Part shown: positions 1 to 11,659 of the stretch, piece by piece
Layout of the letters: every line of letters begins with the position of its first letter
Numbering within the stretch: position 1 is the first letter of the stretch
Program-made: the position numbers and the translations under genes
The notes under the pieces: model-generated
The model's input: only the letters and a program-made list of their open reading frames with translations
Databases searched by the model: none
What the model was told of the DNA's origin: nothing
NCBI GenBank assembly: GCA_022813625.1
Contig: JAKLMB010000029.1
Coordinates: 62,001 to 126,000, forward strand
Direction of reading: 5' to 3'
DNA: 64,000 bases
From: Aaosphaeria pasadenensis
Lineage: Eukaryota; Ascomycota; Dothideomycetes; Pleosporales

Positions 1-46
1 CCGGCATAGGTCTCTGATCGAGAGACTTCCAAATCAGCGAAAATTG

Positions 47-1222
47 ATGGTGAAGCTAAGGGTTAGACCCGAAGCGCTCCGAAACTTCGAGTCGAATGGT
101 ACTGCAACACCACGCACCGGCGAGGCGTCTAACGGCTCGGTTTTCAACGCTGCTGTCGCTGTTCAAGATAGGTCATCATCTGCCATCAAAGAGGAAACGC
201 GCACCAAGCGTGAGCAAGACGTCGATGATAACCAAGAAGTGCCGGAAGACGACGATGTCGGATCAAACAGTGCTGTAACAGGCGGCACCCGCGAGACGTC
301 CAACGGTGGAGGATTAAGCTCCGCCGTCTCCATCGTCAACAGGGCCCTTCCTCGCATCAAGCGTGAACTGGGCCCGCTGGAATCGAACATCGTAGCGAAC
401 GCCGCAAGCCGCTATCTACGCTCCCGCCGCAACTATGATGCCGAACCGGACGACGAATCTATAGAACGGCGCCTCGCGTCCGCTGCGCGCCGTGCAAGGC
501 GCTACAGGCGCAATACTGAGCAGGAATACGCCCTTGGGAACAGGACTCGCCCCACGCCCATCCGTGACCTACTCACGCCTGAGAGCGGCGACTATGATCC
601 GGACGATATGATGGAACATGCTCGTATGCTGCACGACCAAGGCCGCCTCCCCAGAGGATCTGACACGCTACGCGAAATCCGCAGGGCCATTTATGGGCCA
701 TCCGTGGAGGAGCTTTCCGCTTACGACTTCGGCGACGATGACTCTAGTGTGCGTGACGAGCTTGACGATGGAACTGACTTGAACGACGGAGACCTCAGGG
801 GCGACGAGGGGTCCAATGAGCTGAGGTCGCCTTCCTACGAACCATCACCGGGTCCACAGATTGTTATATTCCCTGCTATCCCTCATTTCACGTCTCTCAA
901 ATATGCCGGCCACTTCCTCACTGGCGCCCTACTCGCAATACAAGATGTAACTGCCTCCCAAGATGCGGACCCAGCCCGAACGCTCCCTAACGTCGTCGCT
1001 GGCGTCAATGCAGAGCAGCCTGTGCTTGGGAACGGAACAGAGCATCACGCCAAGATGGTCTGGGGCGGCCAATGGGTATTCGACGCCCTGATCCACTCGC
1101 ACGGGTTGGAGCCGGAATTTTCTACGGCGTTGCTGTGCGAGATGCTCGAGGAGTATGTGAGCGAGGCGATGGGGTGGTTGAGTGACCCTGAGGAGAGGCG
1201 CAGTGCTCTTGAGCGAGCGTAG
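47..1222 (+). CDS. Acidic low-complexity protein with duplicated IKxE segment, possibly 5'-partial
   Basis: The first ATG in frame is at 47 (391 aa). The frame is open to the left edge without a stop, and the upstream codons read like protein (ERLPNQRKLMVKL), so the true start or an upstream exon may lie outside the window. I do not recognise a family. Residues about 20-50 and 78-108 are two related segments, each with an E/T-S-N-G core, an AV-rich stretch and a terminal IKEE or IKRE; both fit the sumoylation consensus (hydrophobic-K-x-E). The middle is rich in Arg and Asp/Glu (SRYLRSRRNYDAEPDDE, YDFGDDDSSVRDELDDG). The C-terminal ~120 residues look more globular (HFTSLKYAGHFLTGALLA, then VWGGQWVFDALIHSHG). 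No signal peptide is visible. The SUMO link is inference. Confidence 0.6.
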   Translation: MVKLRVRPEALRNFESNGTATPRTGEASNGSVFNAAVAVQDRSSSAIKEETRTKREQDVDDNQEVPEDDDVGSNSAVTGGTRETSNGGGLSSAVSIVNRALPRIKRELGPLESNIVANAASRYLRSRRNYDAEPDDESIERRLASAARRARRYRRNTEQEYALGNRTRPTPIRDLLTPESGDYDPDDMMEHARMLHDQGRLPRGSDTLREIRRAIYGPSVEELSAYDFGDDDSSVRDELDDGTDLNDGDLRGDEGSNELRSPSYEPSPGPQIVIFPAIPHFTSLKYAGHFLTGALLAIQDVTASQDADPARTLPNVVAGVNAEQPVLGNGTEHHAKMVWGGQWVFDALIHSHGLEPEFSTALLCEMLEEYVSEAMGWLSDPEERRSALERA

Positions 1223-2422
1223 AGACTGTATGTGAGAAACGAACAAGAAACACTTCCATGGGTGAGAACAAAAGAATCCTGAAACATAATCTTCGTTTTG
1301 GATTCCTACATGTTTTCATCATCCTCTGCGGTGGAAACTGTGTCTTGTCAGACAGTCATATCGATGTACGACGTACGATGTCAAGACAATGTTTAATGGA
1401 ACGAGCAAACCACTGGATAGACTATAGGGAACCCAAAAAGGAGGGGCTTAATTACATTGGAGGAACAACGTTCTATCGTTGTTCGAGTCTCTGGTTAGAT
1501 GTAAGATGTCATATCCAACATTGGGAATTTTGGTTTCCAGGAAGAGAGGTGGAAAATAATTTCTTCAGTAAAGGGGGTTCACATTCAGTGTACAACAAAC
1601 AACAATAACAACTCCACTCAAGAATCAAATGAAATAAGATTTTCAAATATGCGGTCGGTTTGGCGTTGACTATAGTGTCGTAGATTTGATCTACTTGGCC
1701 GCGAAAGTAGTAGGCAATATCCCACTAACGTTTGTTTTCACTAGAGGGCAACATGTAAACATCGCCCACTTCACTGACCAGGAACACCTTCCATACAGCG
1801 TATTCTTACAATATGCTCTATGTGTTTGCACAATGCTTCACTGAAATATTGCGGAGGATATAATTCCATTTTCTATGGAGGTAGAATGAGTATGTGAATT
1901 AAGGAGACCGAAAACGGTCTATCATCCATAATATATACCTTGACAATGATCAAAGAAACAAAGTCGGATCAATTAGAAAGTAGGACACAATGGTTTCCTA
2001 GACTATATTTTACCGTCCCTCATTGCCTATTTGCACATTGTTAAATGCTTCTGCATGAACGACAATAACTAACGGAGGACGAAGTATACACACATTCACC
2101 AACGCGCGTTTAGTCCAAGCAATTTGAAAGAGAAAACCCAAGTGAAGTGAGTTTCTGCCTGCGTCCATGACGTACCTGTCCTCCTGATCGATCACTTGGG
2201 ATGTCATCCGGTGACTGTCGCCGCTGCAATCGACCACTAGCTCACCTTCACCTGCTCTCGTCGCACAGTATTTAAGTACCCGCCCGCCCACAAATTTTTC
2301 ACTCACACTCTTCCACTCGCTCATAACCTCCACACCAAAAAAACCCCTCCCTTCTACCAACCACACCTCTCTTTTGTTTTCCATCGTTACTACACATAAC
2401 GGTGTTAAGATCCGTAGCCAAT
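1223..2422. other. Intergenic, 1.2 kb
   Basis: No convincing gene. A 116-codon frame at 1258-1608 has no family features and unbalanced composition. A TATTTAAG element at 2269-2276 and a pyrimidine-rich tract (about 2300-2390) precede the zinc-finger gene and may be its promoter and 5' UTR. Confidence 0.5.
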
Positions 2423-4426
2423 ATGGGCTACCATAACCGCTTCTCATTGCTCGTCGACACTGAAGATGTCGGGGAGGCGTCAAACTCCAACGTTCAACCT
2501 GCCAGCTCCTCGGCTGGCAACCAACTCGGCCACTGCTCTGAGGAGCAGCAAAACCACCAACTGAGGGAACAACAACCTCAGACCCTGGCACACCGTCCAG
2601 GTGAACGTAAGGGCACGATCCCCTCCCTCCCCTCCCCCCATCTGCCATACCCCAATACCCACCCTCCCAACATCCCCCCTCCTAACATCCCTCCTCCTAA
2701 CATCGCCCCTAACTATCCCCCCCATCCTGGTGCCTCCCGTCCCAGCGGCATCCATTTCTTCTGTGGCGTATGCCGCATCCACTTCAGAACGAGGGAAGGT
2801 CTCCTCTCGCACATGAAGGGGAATAAGGGGCTGCACCGCCATTTTTGCAACCTCTGCTCGCGTGTGTTCGGGGAGCGGGAACTTCTCCAAAACCACGTCA
2901 AGTCCACCCCGAGCCATCAGGCGCACTGTAACATCTGTCTTTCCGCATTCAAGGATGTGCACGCTCTCAAGTGCCACTTTGAATGCCAGCAAAAAAAGCA
3001 GCAAGACCACAGCTTTGTCTGTTACCAATGCTTGATGGGGTTCGAGGACGAGCCGCGCCTCCAAAGGCATATCGGGTACGGCACCGCGCACGTCTGGTGC
3101 AGGACGTGCGAGGTAAGGTTCCCGAGCCAGCGAGAGCGCGACGAGCATTGGAAGGACCCGGCGACACCCCACCGTCACTGCCTGCAGCTTGGTTGCGAGT
3201 TTGACGGGCCCGACGAGATCGAGCTGGAGGCCCATTTGGATGAGGTCCATTTCCGGTGTCGAGGATGCAGGCTGGTCGTCGACTCCAACTCCAAGCGTAG
3301 CCAGCATGAGCAGTTATGTCCAACTCTCAAGGATTTGCGTTGCCCAGTCTGCCTTGCGGTGTTCGGCACTGCCGAAGAGACAGAGGCGCACCAAATGGCT
3401 CAAGGCTGCAGCCCGCCCGATGCGAAGGGTTCGTCCTCCAAAGCGATCAAGAGGGTACCGGCGTTGTCTTCGGACATGTCAGACGCTGGCAGCGAGTACG
3501 GAAACCCTCCAGGTAAAACTGGAGGTACAACACTCTACTACGGTAGTCAGCGCGTCGTGACATCCGAGAGGTCTCTCCCGGGTACCGCAGCCATGAAGAT
3601 GCCTGAGACTGTCCCGGGTCCTTCGTACACCAGGACAGTCCCCAGGAACTCCCAACCGCTCATCGACATCCACCCAGCGCCGAAGAACGTCTTGTCCATC
3701 AGCGACATAAAACGAATCCGGGACAGGGTCGCAAGTACCGACGAAGTCAAGGCCGCCACCAGGCAGCAAATCACCTCCCCCCAGCAGCAATCTCTGCCCC
3801 CACCGCCCCCGATCCCGTACGCATCCAAACCAACCTTCGACCCAAAAACCTCCGTCTACACCATCCACCACCCCAAGACCGAGGAACAGGGCGTGCAATA
3901 CGACCATCAGGAACACCTCCCCTCCCCCACATCGCCCACCGAGCAGCCCAACGAGTGCCTCCTCTGCCATGCAGCCCACGCAACCGCCACGCAGCTCATC
4001 CAGCACGTCGAGATCCCTTGCTGCGAACTCCTCCTCACCGGGCCGAACCCAAACATCCTGCTCGCGGCGCTCGGCGGTTGGTTCCACGCGACGACATTCA
4101 TGGACGCGCGGACGCATGCGCAACTCCGCAGCCAGAGCATCGACATCGACACGCTGCTGTCGTGGGTCAGCGAGGGAATTGTCAAGCCTTTCGTGTGCAG
4201 GGCTGATGGGTGTGGAAAGCAGTTTGCGGAGCTGAAGGGCCTCGTTTCGCATCTTGAGGAGGAGACGTCGTGTGGGTGGAATGTTGAGAGGTTGGAGTTA
4301 GACAAGCTCATGTGGGAGACTGAGACCGCGTATCTGAGGAGCTTGAATGAGAAGAAGGTCGGTGAGACGGATGTTAAGGGAAAGGGAAAGGCGAGGGAGG
4401 ATTCTCCGTTGATCTTCTTGGACTAG
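2423..4426 (+). CDS. Multi-C2H2 zinc-finger protein
   Basis: Intronless, 667 aa from the ATG at 2423. The N-terminal ~130 residues are Gln/Pro-rich and contain a 15-bp-unit repeat encoding NIPPP NIPPP NIAP. A dense array of C2H2-like fingers follows, with Cys pairs such as FFCGVC, HFCNLC, AHCNIC, FVCYQC, VWCRTC, FRCRGC and LRCPVC, each followed by His pairs. After a disordered Ser/Pro stretch there are further Cys/His modules near the C-terminus (NECLLCHAAH; FVCRADGCGKQF with SHLEEE). Proteins like this are found across Pezizomycotina and are usually taken to be nuclear nucleic-acid-binding proteins; the target is unknown. Spacing in several fingers deviates from the classical C-x2-C-x12-H-x3-H, so some may not bind zinc normally. 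Confidence 0.85.
   Translation: MGYHNRFSLLVDTEDVGEASNSNVQPASSSAGNQLGHCSEEQQNHQLREQQPQTLAHRPGERKGTIPSLPSPHLPYPNTHPPNIPPPNIPPPNIAPNYPPHPGASRPSGIHFFCGVCRIHFRTREGLLSHMKGNKGLHRHFCNLCSRVFGERELLQNHVKSTPSHQAHCNICLSAFKDVHALKCHFECQQKKQQDHSFVCYQCLMGFEDEPRLQRHIGYGTAHVWCRTCEVRFPSQRERDEHWKDPATPHRHCLQLGCEFDGPDEIELEAHLDEVHFRCRGCRLVVDSNSKRSQHEQLCPTLKDLRCPVCLAVFGTAEETEAHQMAQGCSPPDAKGSSSKAIKRVPALSSDMSDAGSEYGNPPGKTGGTTLYYGSQRVVTSERSLPGTAAMKMPETVPGPSYTRTVPRNSQPLIDIHPAPKNVLSISDIKRIRDRVASTDEVKAATRQQITSPQQQSLPPPPPIPYASKPTFDPKTSVYTIHHPKTEEQGVQYDHQEHLPSPTSPTEQPNECLLCHAAHATATQLIQHVEIPCCELLLTGPNPNILLAALGGWFHATTFMDARTHAQLRSQSIDIDTLLSWVSEGIVKPFVCRADGCGKQFAELKGLVSHLEEETSCGWNVERLELDKLMWETETAYLRSLNEKKVGETDVKGKGKAREDSPLIFLD
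2669..2710 (+). repeat. 15-bp in-frame tandem repeat (NIPPP units)
   Basis: Two full units and one partial unit beginning AACATC lie inside the zinc-finger gene and encode NIPPP, NIPPP and NIAP. The unit length is a multiple of three, so copy-number changes keep the frame. Confidence 0.8.
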
Positions 4427-5308
4427 GTGCTTCGTGAGGGCGTGAATATGTCGATACCTTTTGACATCGCGCCTACGCTACCTACTCCCTTTCTCTCAGC
4501 GGGTGTGTAACGATACGTCAGGACGATAATGAAAAGAGAAGAGAGTAAGATGAGACAGCCCTGGTATTAGAGGAGACATGGCCAGATTTTTCATACCTGT
4601 ACACTATCAATTCAATTCCCAATCAAGACCAATGCAACAGAGATAGCCTGAGATCCTTCGTTCGCTTTACAACCTTTGTGACTGTAAATCATTGACTGAT
4701 CTGTCTTGCTTCCAACGTAAAACAGATATTGTTCGAGAGAGAGAAGGAAAGGTCATGGCATTTCACGCAAGATGCCTCTTTAGCCGGATAGTATCATACG
4801 CAATTGGTGGGAATACCTTTGTATATGTTCTGTTCGACAAAGAGAGGTCAATGTTTGTTAATGGAAACTTTCTCTCTTACTGTATTGTCATCTTACCTTC
4901 TTTGTGTCTTTGTTTTCTCGGAGTGGTAAGGTGTTTGGTTGAGCCTTTGTTCATTCGTTTCCTGCGTGGCGACATCTGACATACGACATACGACACTATC
5001 ACAAGCAGGCATGTAAGCAGAAGAACACGGAGCCATCAATATTACTCACACAACTGACTCCTTTCAATGTAACGAATATTCGCGGTTGCGACTGAAGTGT
5101 GTGATTTGTTGAACTTTTTATTTCACCTTCCATCTCCCTCGCTCAAAGGAAAAGGTATGGATATCCCGCTTACTACAACTACATAGATCTCTTCCCTATT
5201 TTAAAATTTGATATCAATCATCTCATCATCTCATCATCACGTACAAATACTCGTAGAATCGAAAAAAGGTATACAAAAAAGCAAAAACACGCTCACGGTC
5301 ATGCTCGT
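4427..5308. other. Intergenic between convergent genes
   Basis: This stretch is the shared 3' flank of the zinc-finger gene (+) and the aminopeptidase gene (-). A small TCATC/CATCTCA repeat lies near 5219-5240. Nothing else is recognisable. Confidence 0.5.
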
Positions 5309-6886
5309 CTAGACCGACACCCTTTGGGTGTTTCCGCAGGGCGCGGCGTGGTTGTGCGAGGAGCCGTGGTCGAAGCGGGCGAGGTAGCGGACGCTGTCGG
5401 CGCTCCTCTTCCTGAGGGTCGCGTTGGGCCTGGGGATGCCCTTGAAGTCGACGGCGTACTTGGCGACGCTGTTGGCGATGCTCTGGGTGTTGAGGAGGTA
5501 GGCGTCGTGCGCGAGGTTGTTGATGTCGTCGCCCTTCTGGTGGTAGTTTGCGTCCAGGGCGACGCCGGCCTCGCCGCCGAAGAGCTGGGCTTCTTCCTCC
5601 GTCTTGAGCTCCTCGGCTCCGGTGAAGAGACCGCCGGAGGGGATGCCGTTCTCGAGGAAGGCGGCGTAGTCGGAGCGCATGGAGAAGAGGGAGGGGACGT
5701 GGGGGAGACCCTTGTTCTCGTAGAACTCCTCGAAGTCGCGCTCGATCGTCTCGGAACCAGCGGGACCGGAGAAGTTGAAGGCATTGCCATCTCCGTCGTA
5801 AATTCCAAGGACGTAGTTGGGAGATGCGATCATGTCGAAGTTGAGGTAGGCGCGGATCTTGGAGACCTCAGCGGCGGAGCCGGAGATGGAGCCATTGAGC
5901 GTCTTGAGGTAGTGGAAAGAGCCCAACTTGCCAAATTCCTCTGCAGACCAGAAGGCGAAGCGGACGGCGTTCTTGACGTTGAACTTGGTGAGGGCCTTGG
6001 CGACAGCAAAGACGCCAATGGTGCCAGAACCGTCGTCGTTGATACCTGGGCCCTGGAAGACAGAGTCGGAGTGGCCACCGAGGACGAGGACGTTGTTGTG
6101 GTCGCCTCCCTTGGTTTCGGCGATGACGTTGTAGGTGGTGCGGTTCTGCTCGATGGTGTCTACGCTGAGATCGACGAGGACCTCGCCGGCCTCGAGGGCA
6201 GCAATGAGAGCGTTTCCAGTCTCCTGCACCACACCCACGGTGGGAGCATAGTTACCGACTGCGCCAAGCGTACCAGCCAGAGCACCGGGGATGTTGTTGT
6301 AGATGACCGCGCCGACAGCTCCAGCGGCCTTTGCGAGCGTAGCCTTCTGCGCTATTCACTTGTTACCAATGCAGCCATAGATACTGGCATTTGGGGAAAA
6401 CTTACCAAAAGGGCATTCGCCACGAGAGATGAGTGCGACCTTGTCCTTGACCTCGGCAGGGTAGTCCTCTGCCGTGCAACCGATGTTGGCGACCTTGACG
6501 AGCGGGGTCTGCTCAACGGAACCGGAAGGGCCATAGGTCATGTAGGCGGCGGCGTAGTTCTCGCCATTGGCGGTTAAGCCAACGGTAGCGGCGGAGAAGA
6601 GCTCGACGAAAGGTTGCTTCTCGACGTTGTAGTACCCGGTCTTCTTCAACTCCTTGTACAACCAGTCAACGGTGGCATTGTGGCCTGCACCACCGAAGGC
6701 GCGGTTGCCGCCATTGGCATCGGCGAAGTCCTGCAGCTTCTGGGATCCAGCGAGGAGGTCATCGAGGTTGATGAGCTTCTGGAGGGCCTTGGAGGTGACG
6801 AGCTTCTTGCCGTGGCCAGTGTTGTACTGTCCGAGGGCGGGAGCGGAGAGCGCTGCCGCAGCGGCGAGGATGGAAGCGGTCTTCAT
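5309..6886 (-). CDS. lap2: Secreted M28 aminopeptidase (aminopeptidase Y / LAP2 type)
   Basis: Two exons: 6886-6406 and 6351-5309, with a 54-bp intron (GTAAGT...TAG) that restores the PA-domain reading ECPFAQKATLAKAAG. The product is 507 aa, close to fungal LAP2 (about 500). The start was chosen at the ATG that gives a clean signal peptide (MKTASILAAAAALSAPALG). A protease-associated (PA) domain spans about residues 120-220. The dizinc-site motifs are present: GGHSDSV (His254), NDDGSG (Asp about 266), WSAEEFG (Glu298-Glu299), NFDMI (Asp333) and NYHQKGD (His431). The enzyme is expected to remove N-terminal residues from peptides outside the cell. NFS and NAT sequons fit secretion. The C-terminus (GSSHNHAAPC) is His-rich and unusual. 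It lies tail-to-tail with the zinc-finger gene. Confidence 0.93.
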
Positions 6887-8970
6887 GGTTTGACAGATCC
6901 GAGAGATGCAGGAGGAGAAACAAAGCAAGGGAAAGGGAAGAGGTTAAAGGAAGAGGAGGAGAGAGGAGAGAGATCGGTGAGGTGGAAAGCCAATTCCATG
7001 TCGTCGGGCGGGGAGGTTCATATATGATTTGAGATTATTGTGGCACTGCTCGAGCTCGTATCAATTGGAAGTCTGGGCTACTCGTATCTGTCACTGAACA
7101 TTAGTTGCAAAGTAGAAGCACATCTCGTGCTCCCATATCGAAGCACATCATCATGTCATTTCCGACCGCCCGCTAACCCTGGTCAGGCAGCTGGTATCGA
7201 CGAGCATCGCGCCTCGGTCAAGGGTTGAATGTAGGGACTGCCACCCGGGATGGAGCGACCACAAGCCTGGAGCCTGGCACTTTGGAGATGCACAAAAAAA
7301 AAGATGGGCGGCGAAAGATGGGCGGAATGGCAGAAGAAGTTGGGAAGATTGTCTAAAGATTGAAGGTGGAAGGTGGAAAGATGAGATGAAGCTGGGCACG
7401 CAGGGATTGGGTAGGGATGGACAGGGATTGAATGGTTCTGATTGGTCGGGAGATGTCCTGCCAAGAGTGAAGGTCGCGGGGGAGGCAACTTGGCAGAGAA
7501 AGCCACAATCTATTCATCTCGAAACCCTACCTAGGTACATACGACTACCCCTACCTAGGGAAGATAGGTATTCGTTCGAACGATTGAGCAATTAGTTCTT
7601 CATTTCCATAGATACCTACCCAATACGAAGCAGTCCGCCACCGCAAACTTACTTGGTTTCTTGTACCTCGGACATCACTTCATACCATCATCCATCGCAT
7701 AACATATACACATATCTCTCCCACGCATAAACCACCAAGACTTCCACCACCGCAACTCGGTCTCCGCCGAAGGAGGAACTCTCTTCCCAAAATCACTTCT
7801 AATCAAGTCCATCTCACCTGTACATACGCCTCTAACTTAACGGTTGGCACCTGCGCCATATATGCTCCACCCCAACCCCCGGGGATACCGTTCAGATCAG
7901 GATGGTGACAAGACAAACGTCTCCATTCCTCGGAGCGGAGCGAGCGAACGAACTTGGAGGAAGGTTTAAAGGGCATGCTTAGCTCGCGCACGAATGCGCG
8001 ATCGTCCGTCGCGTAGGCTGTAAGCTGACGAGGGGATAGGCCGGCTTGCCGTCCGTGTAAATAAGACGGATGTATGTAGTCATGATACAAAAGAGTAAAG
8101 TAACTATTGATGAATGGTAAGGTGAGGTGAGGTCTCGTCTGTTTAGGTAAATACGATAGGGCATTGAGCGCCGCCTCCGATGGCCGTTGGCTAGTCTCGA
8201 TAAGGAAAGTCGTTATGGCTTCGCTAGCGGGTAGTGAAAGTCTAGGCGGGAGGATTGGTGGAGGTGAGGGACGTGCACGTGATAGCGGACTGGGCGTTGA
8301 TCAATCGATAATTGAGATCTACCTCTTAGTCTTTCACAGGATTGTGTGGGCTGTGTGCGGATTATGGGCTGAATGGATTGGTGGTTGTCTGGAGAATATG
8401 TGCATACTTGGTTTTCAAACCCCTGAATTACTCAATACTGTCAAACATGCATTGGCCTCTTCTGATCATTTTTCATGTGTTTATTTCCTTTGTTTTGAGA
8501 TTAACAGAAGACAGAGAATGCGTCTTGTCATTACTGCAAGCCGGAGGAAAAGGTAATACTTTGAATTTGATATCTACCATGTTTTTTTTGACCACATAGC
8601 AGGACGAATGGCCCAACGACTTCACGAACATTTAATATTGAATATAATTTGTATACAAACTCTTTTATTTTGTTGCATTTCGACTTTTGTTAGTCAAGAT
8701 CATGGAATCAATAGTGGTACAGACAACAATTACAAGAATAGGAAAATTTATTTGTGCAGAGGCAATTGTTGATTCATTAGCATCATCATCAATGCTCCGT
8801 CGAAGTCATAACTACTTCAGAACCTTCACCAAACTTCTGGTCCATTTGACAATATTTTGTTTTGAGAAATTCGTATTGATTTCGTATATGCCATTACATG
8901 CAATCCCCACGGCCTGAATCCAACCCAGCTATACCAGGCCCTTCATTCATAACAACACCCTCCAAACCAC
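6887..8970. other. Intergenic, 2.1 kb
   Basis: The left end holds the aminopeptidase promoter on the minus strand (GA/CT-rich tract 6900-7000, TATA-like TATATG near 7020). A 107-codon minus frame at 7183-7506 is low-complexity Ser/Pro/Leu from a CT-rich strand and is not credible. CTACCTAGG occurs twice near 7527-7560. Nothing else is seen. Confidence 0.5.
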
Positions 8971-10520
8971 TTACAACTTATCAAACGCCGCCTTAGGCTT
9001 CAAAATAAACGCGCCCCTCTCCATCGTATTCACGAGAATATACCCACTCTCAAACAACGCATAGCTACTCCACGTGCCCACGAAATCCACAACCCCACCA
9101 CCAGGCTGATTATCATCCTCGGGATAAACATCAAAGAATCCAATCTCCTTCACGCCGTTACCCGTCGGGTCCTCGGGGATCGACCGCACGTCGAGGACGC
9201 GGAAGCCCGTGCCGTAGTTAGACTGGTACGCGAAGCCGTTGGCGACGTATTGGTTGTGGTCGATGCCGCGGGCGGCGGACTTGTAGAGCCCCGTCTGCTT
9301 CGGCGCGGTGAGGTCCGAGATGTCCCAGATGTAGGTGATGGGATTTCCCGGGATGCCCGGGCCGACTTTGTCGTACTCGTCGTATTCGTCGTCGAGGAGG
9401 AGGTAGTGTTGGTTGTTGACGTCGAGGAGGGAGCCTTGGTGCGTGTAGGCGGCGCCTTCGTAGGAGGTGATGGAGAGGATTTTGGGGGATTTCTTGTCGG
9501 TCACGTCGTAGATGGTCAGCGTGTCTTCGTTGTAGCCGTAGCAGATTTCGCGGCCGTCGAAGCGGGAATCGGGGCCCTTGTAGTTGACGCATTGGGCGTC
9601 GTGAACGTAGCCGTCGGCGGAGGCACAGCCCGGGCTGGTCGGGTTGGCGACGTCGGAGATGTCGATGAAGATGATACCGGATTTGCAGGAGTCGTTGCGG
9701 GGCTGCGCGCCGACCGAGTAGATGAAGTTGCCTGCGGGGTTGGTCACGACGTTGTGCGTGCGGCCGGTCGGGAGCTTGCCGTAGTATCCTGCGAGGTCCT
9801 TCTGGTTGCTGAAGGTCACGGGTTTGGCGGGATCGATGTCCAAAAGCTTCTTCCAGTCGAAGATCTGGATGCCGTGGTTGACGGCCTCCGAGCCGATGAT
9901 GACATAGTCGTTCTGGCCACGGATCTCTCGCCACTTGCTGGGGACGGAGTACTGTGGGAGCCTTCCGAGGTAGACGAGTTTGCCCTCCTTGGTGACCTCG
10001 GCGAAGGCAGTTCCATCTTGCTGGCCGATGGCGACGAACTCACGGCCATCCTTGGAGGTCCATCCCCAGGAGCCTGAACCGAATCCAAGACTGCTTCCTA
10101 GTGCTGAATGTGGCAGGAAGTGGTAGAGATCGATCTGTGTGATTTTTAGCAACTGTTCACGTCATAGTATGGTGTAGCATGTTTAGTCTCACGTTGCTGC
10201 ATCGGAATGTATCCGTGGAGGTGACAGCAGTGCCATTGCTGCACGCGACAAAGTCCTCCACCTTTGCGTATTGCGAAGACTCGTACGCACCAGCAGCCTC
10301 ATGCTTGGTCCATGACTCGTGCTTCAGAGCAATATTGTTCATCTGTGGTAAGGGAAAACCCAACGGTCAGCATTGCCAAGTGAGGGACGACGCAAGGGAG
10401 TAGCACACATACATGCTTAATACCGGAGTCATATAATTTTGCTGCCTTGACCTGGTCTTTGGCGACCTGCTTTGCAGTGGCCAATGCGGCCAGGGAAAGC
10501 ACTGCAGTCTGCACGTACAT
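8971..10520 (-). CDS. Secreted LVIVD-repeat / choice-of-anchor B family protein
   Basis: Three exons: 10520-10413, 10342-10193 and 10134-8971, with introns of 70 and 58 bp; all junctions are in phase 0. The product is 473 aa. Residues 1-19 form a signal peptide (MYVQTAVLSLAALATA). The body matches the choice-of-anchor B family, a predicted beta-propeller of LVIVD-like repeats: GSWGWTSKDGREFVAIGQ, then IIGSEAVNHGIQIFDW, GRTHNVVTNPAGNFIYSVG, FIDISDVANPTSPGCA, YVHDAQCVNYKGPD, TIYDVTDKKSPK, YTHQGSLLDVNNQHYLLLDD and TYIWDISDLTAPK. The biochemical function of the fungal members is unknown. Without the two 5' exons there would be no signal peptide. Confidence 0.88.
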
Positions 10521-10611
10521 GATGGACAATGGCCTAGGAATGAGCGAGAGGCAAGGAATTCAAGGAGTGTAGACACTGAAGAGATCGGAGGACAACACTG
10601 GAGGCAGTACA

Positions 10612-10618
10612 TTATATA
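10612..10618 (-). promoter_or_regulatory. TATA-like element of the LVIVD gene
   Basis: TATATAA on the minus strand, about 95 bp upstream of the ATG at 10520. Confidence 0.45.
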
Positions 10619-11634
10619 CTTAGCTACCCATCTCCTCTAATCCACCCCAGCATGATGGGATGTATGACCTCGACAGGTTCCTGCCTGAGTTGGCGAAGCG
10701 ATGCGTCCATCTCTAGGCTAAGTCGGCAGGTAGACAAGTGGCTACCAGCATCAACCAGCGATACCCACGTCGCCCCCGAGCGAACACAACATGTTGATTG
10801 GCATCCCGCAAGACATTGATTGAAGTCGTGATGGCGCAGTAGAGTGCGACATTGGCATGCATAAATTAAGACAAAGCTTGAACCGTGCGACCGACCAGGC
10901 AGACCAGGCAGACCAGACCAATCGCCCCGGATGAGGCAGGAGACACAATATAAAGATGCTTGGCTGACTGGATTCAAGCACGAATGGGCCACTTGCGGAG
11001 CGGCGCGAGGACCAAGTGCCGATGGACGCCTGGCGCTGGCACGCAGATCGCTCGGGCGATTAATCCTTCCAGCAATATTATTGTACAGCTCAGTAGTTCG
11101 GTTCGCTCCAGTTCAATGATGAGGATGGTGGTAGGATCGATATTGACGAATTGGTAAGACGGGATTGCTTCCTTCATCCGTTGCTGAAACCGGGCTGAGC
11201 GCCACCGAGCTACATCTTGGCAGACGACAACTCCCCGCGAATAATAGGCAGAGTCAGGGAATAACGAGAGAGAGAAACAGTGGATTAATGGTCAAGCACG
11301 TGAGATGAGTTGAGGCTCCGGACGATGGGCCATTACGGAAGGTGGCGTCTTAGGTCCACCGATCCCAATATAAACTACCCCCCTCCGACAATATAACGCG
11401 GCCTTATCTCTCGATTCGCTGTACCTGTAAGAAATGTGAGTGGGCATGTTGAAATAGCGTCAGATAACGCAATGGCAGGGAGTCGATGGACGAAGAGTTC
11501 TCCGCAGTATTTTGTCAAGAATTGAAATGGCGATGATGAGCAGTAAGCCGTGAGTCGAGAACGGGCCCGTTGCATTCCCGTTACTAGAGGGTGCAACCAA
11601 GCAAGGGTTGGGATTGGGATCCAGGAGCATGGGC

Positions 11635-11659
11635 GGATGCGGGATGCGGGATGCGGGAT
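11635..11659. repeat. 7-bp tandem repeat (GGGATGC units)
   Basis: About three and a half units in a gene-free region. Confidence 0.85.

Noticed and set aside
1258..1608. 116-codon plus-strand frame after the first gene
   Set aside because: No family, unbalanced composition, lies in a probable 3' flank.
2480..3307. 275-codon minus-strand frame inside the zinc-finger gene
   Set aside because: Antisense to a clear C2H2 gene; no domain of its own.
5324..6577. 417-codon plus-strand frame opposite the aminopeptidase
   Set aside because: It is the antisense shadow of the M28 gene; the Val/Gly/Asp-rich product has no family features and codon bias belongs to the other strand.
7183..7506. 107-codon minus-strand frame
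   Set aside because: Ser/Pro/His low-complexity product from a CT-rich strand, no family features.
9250..10077. 275-codon plus-strand frame opposite the LVIVD gene
   Set aside because: Antisense shadow with repetitive Val/Asp composition.
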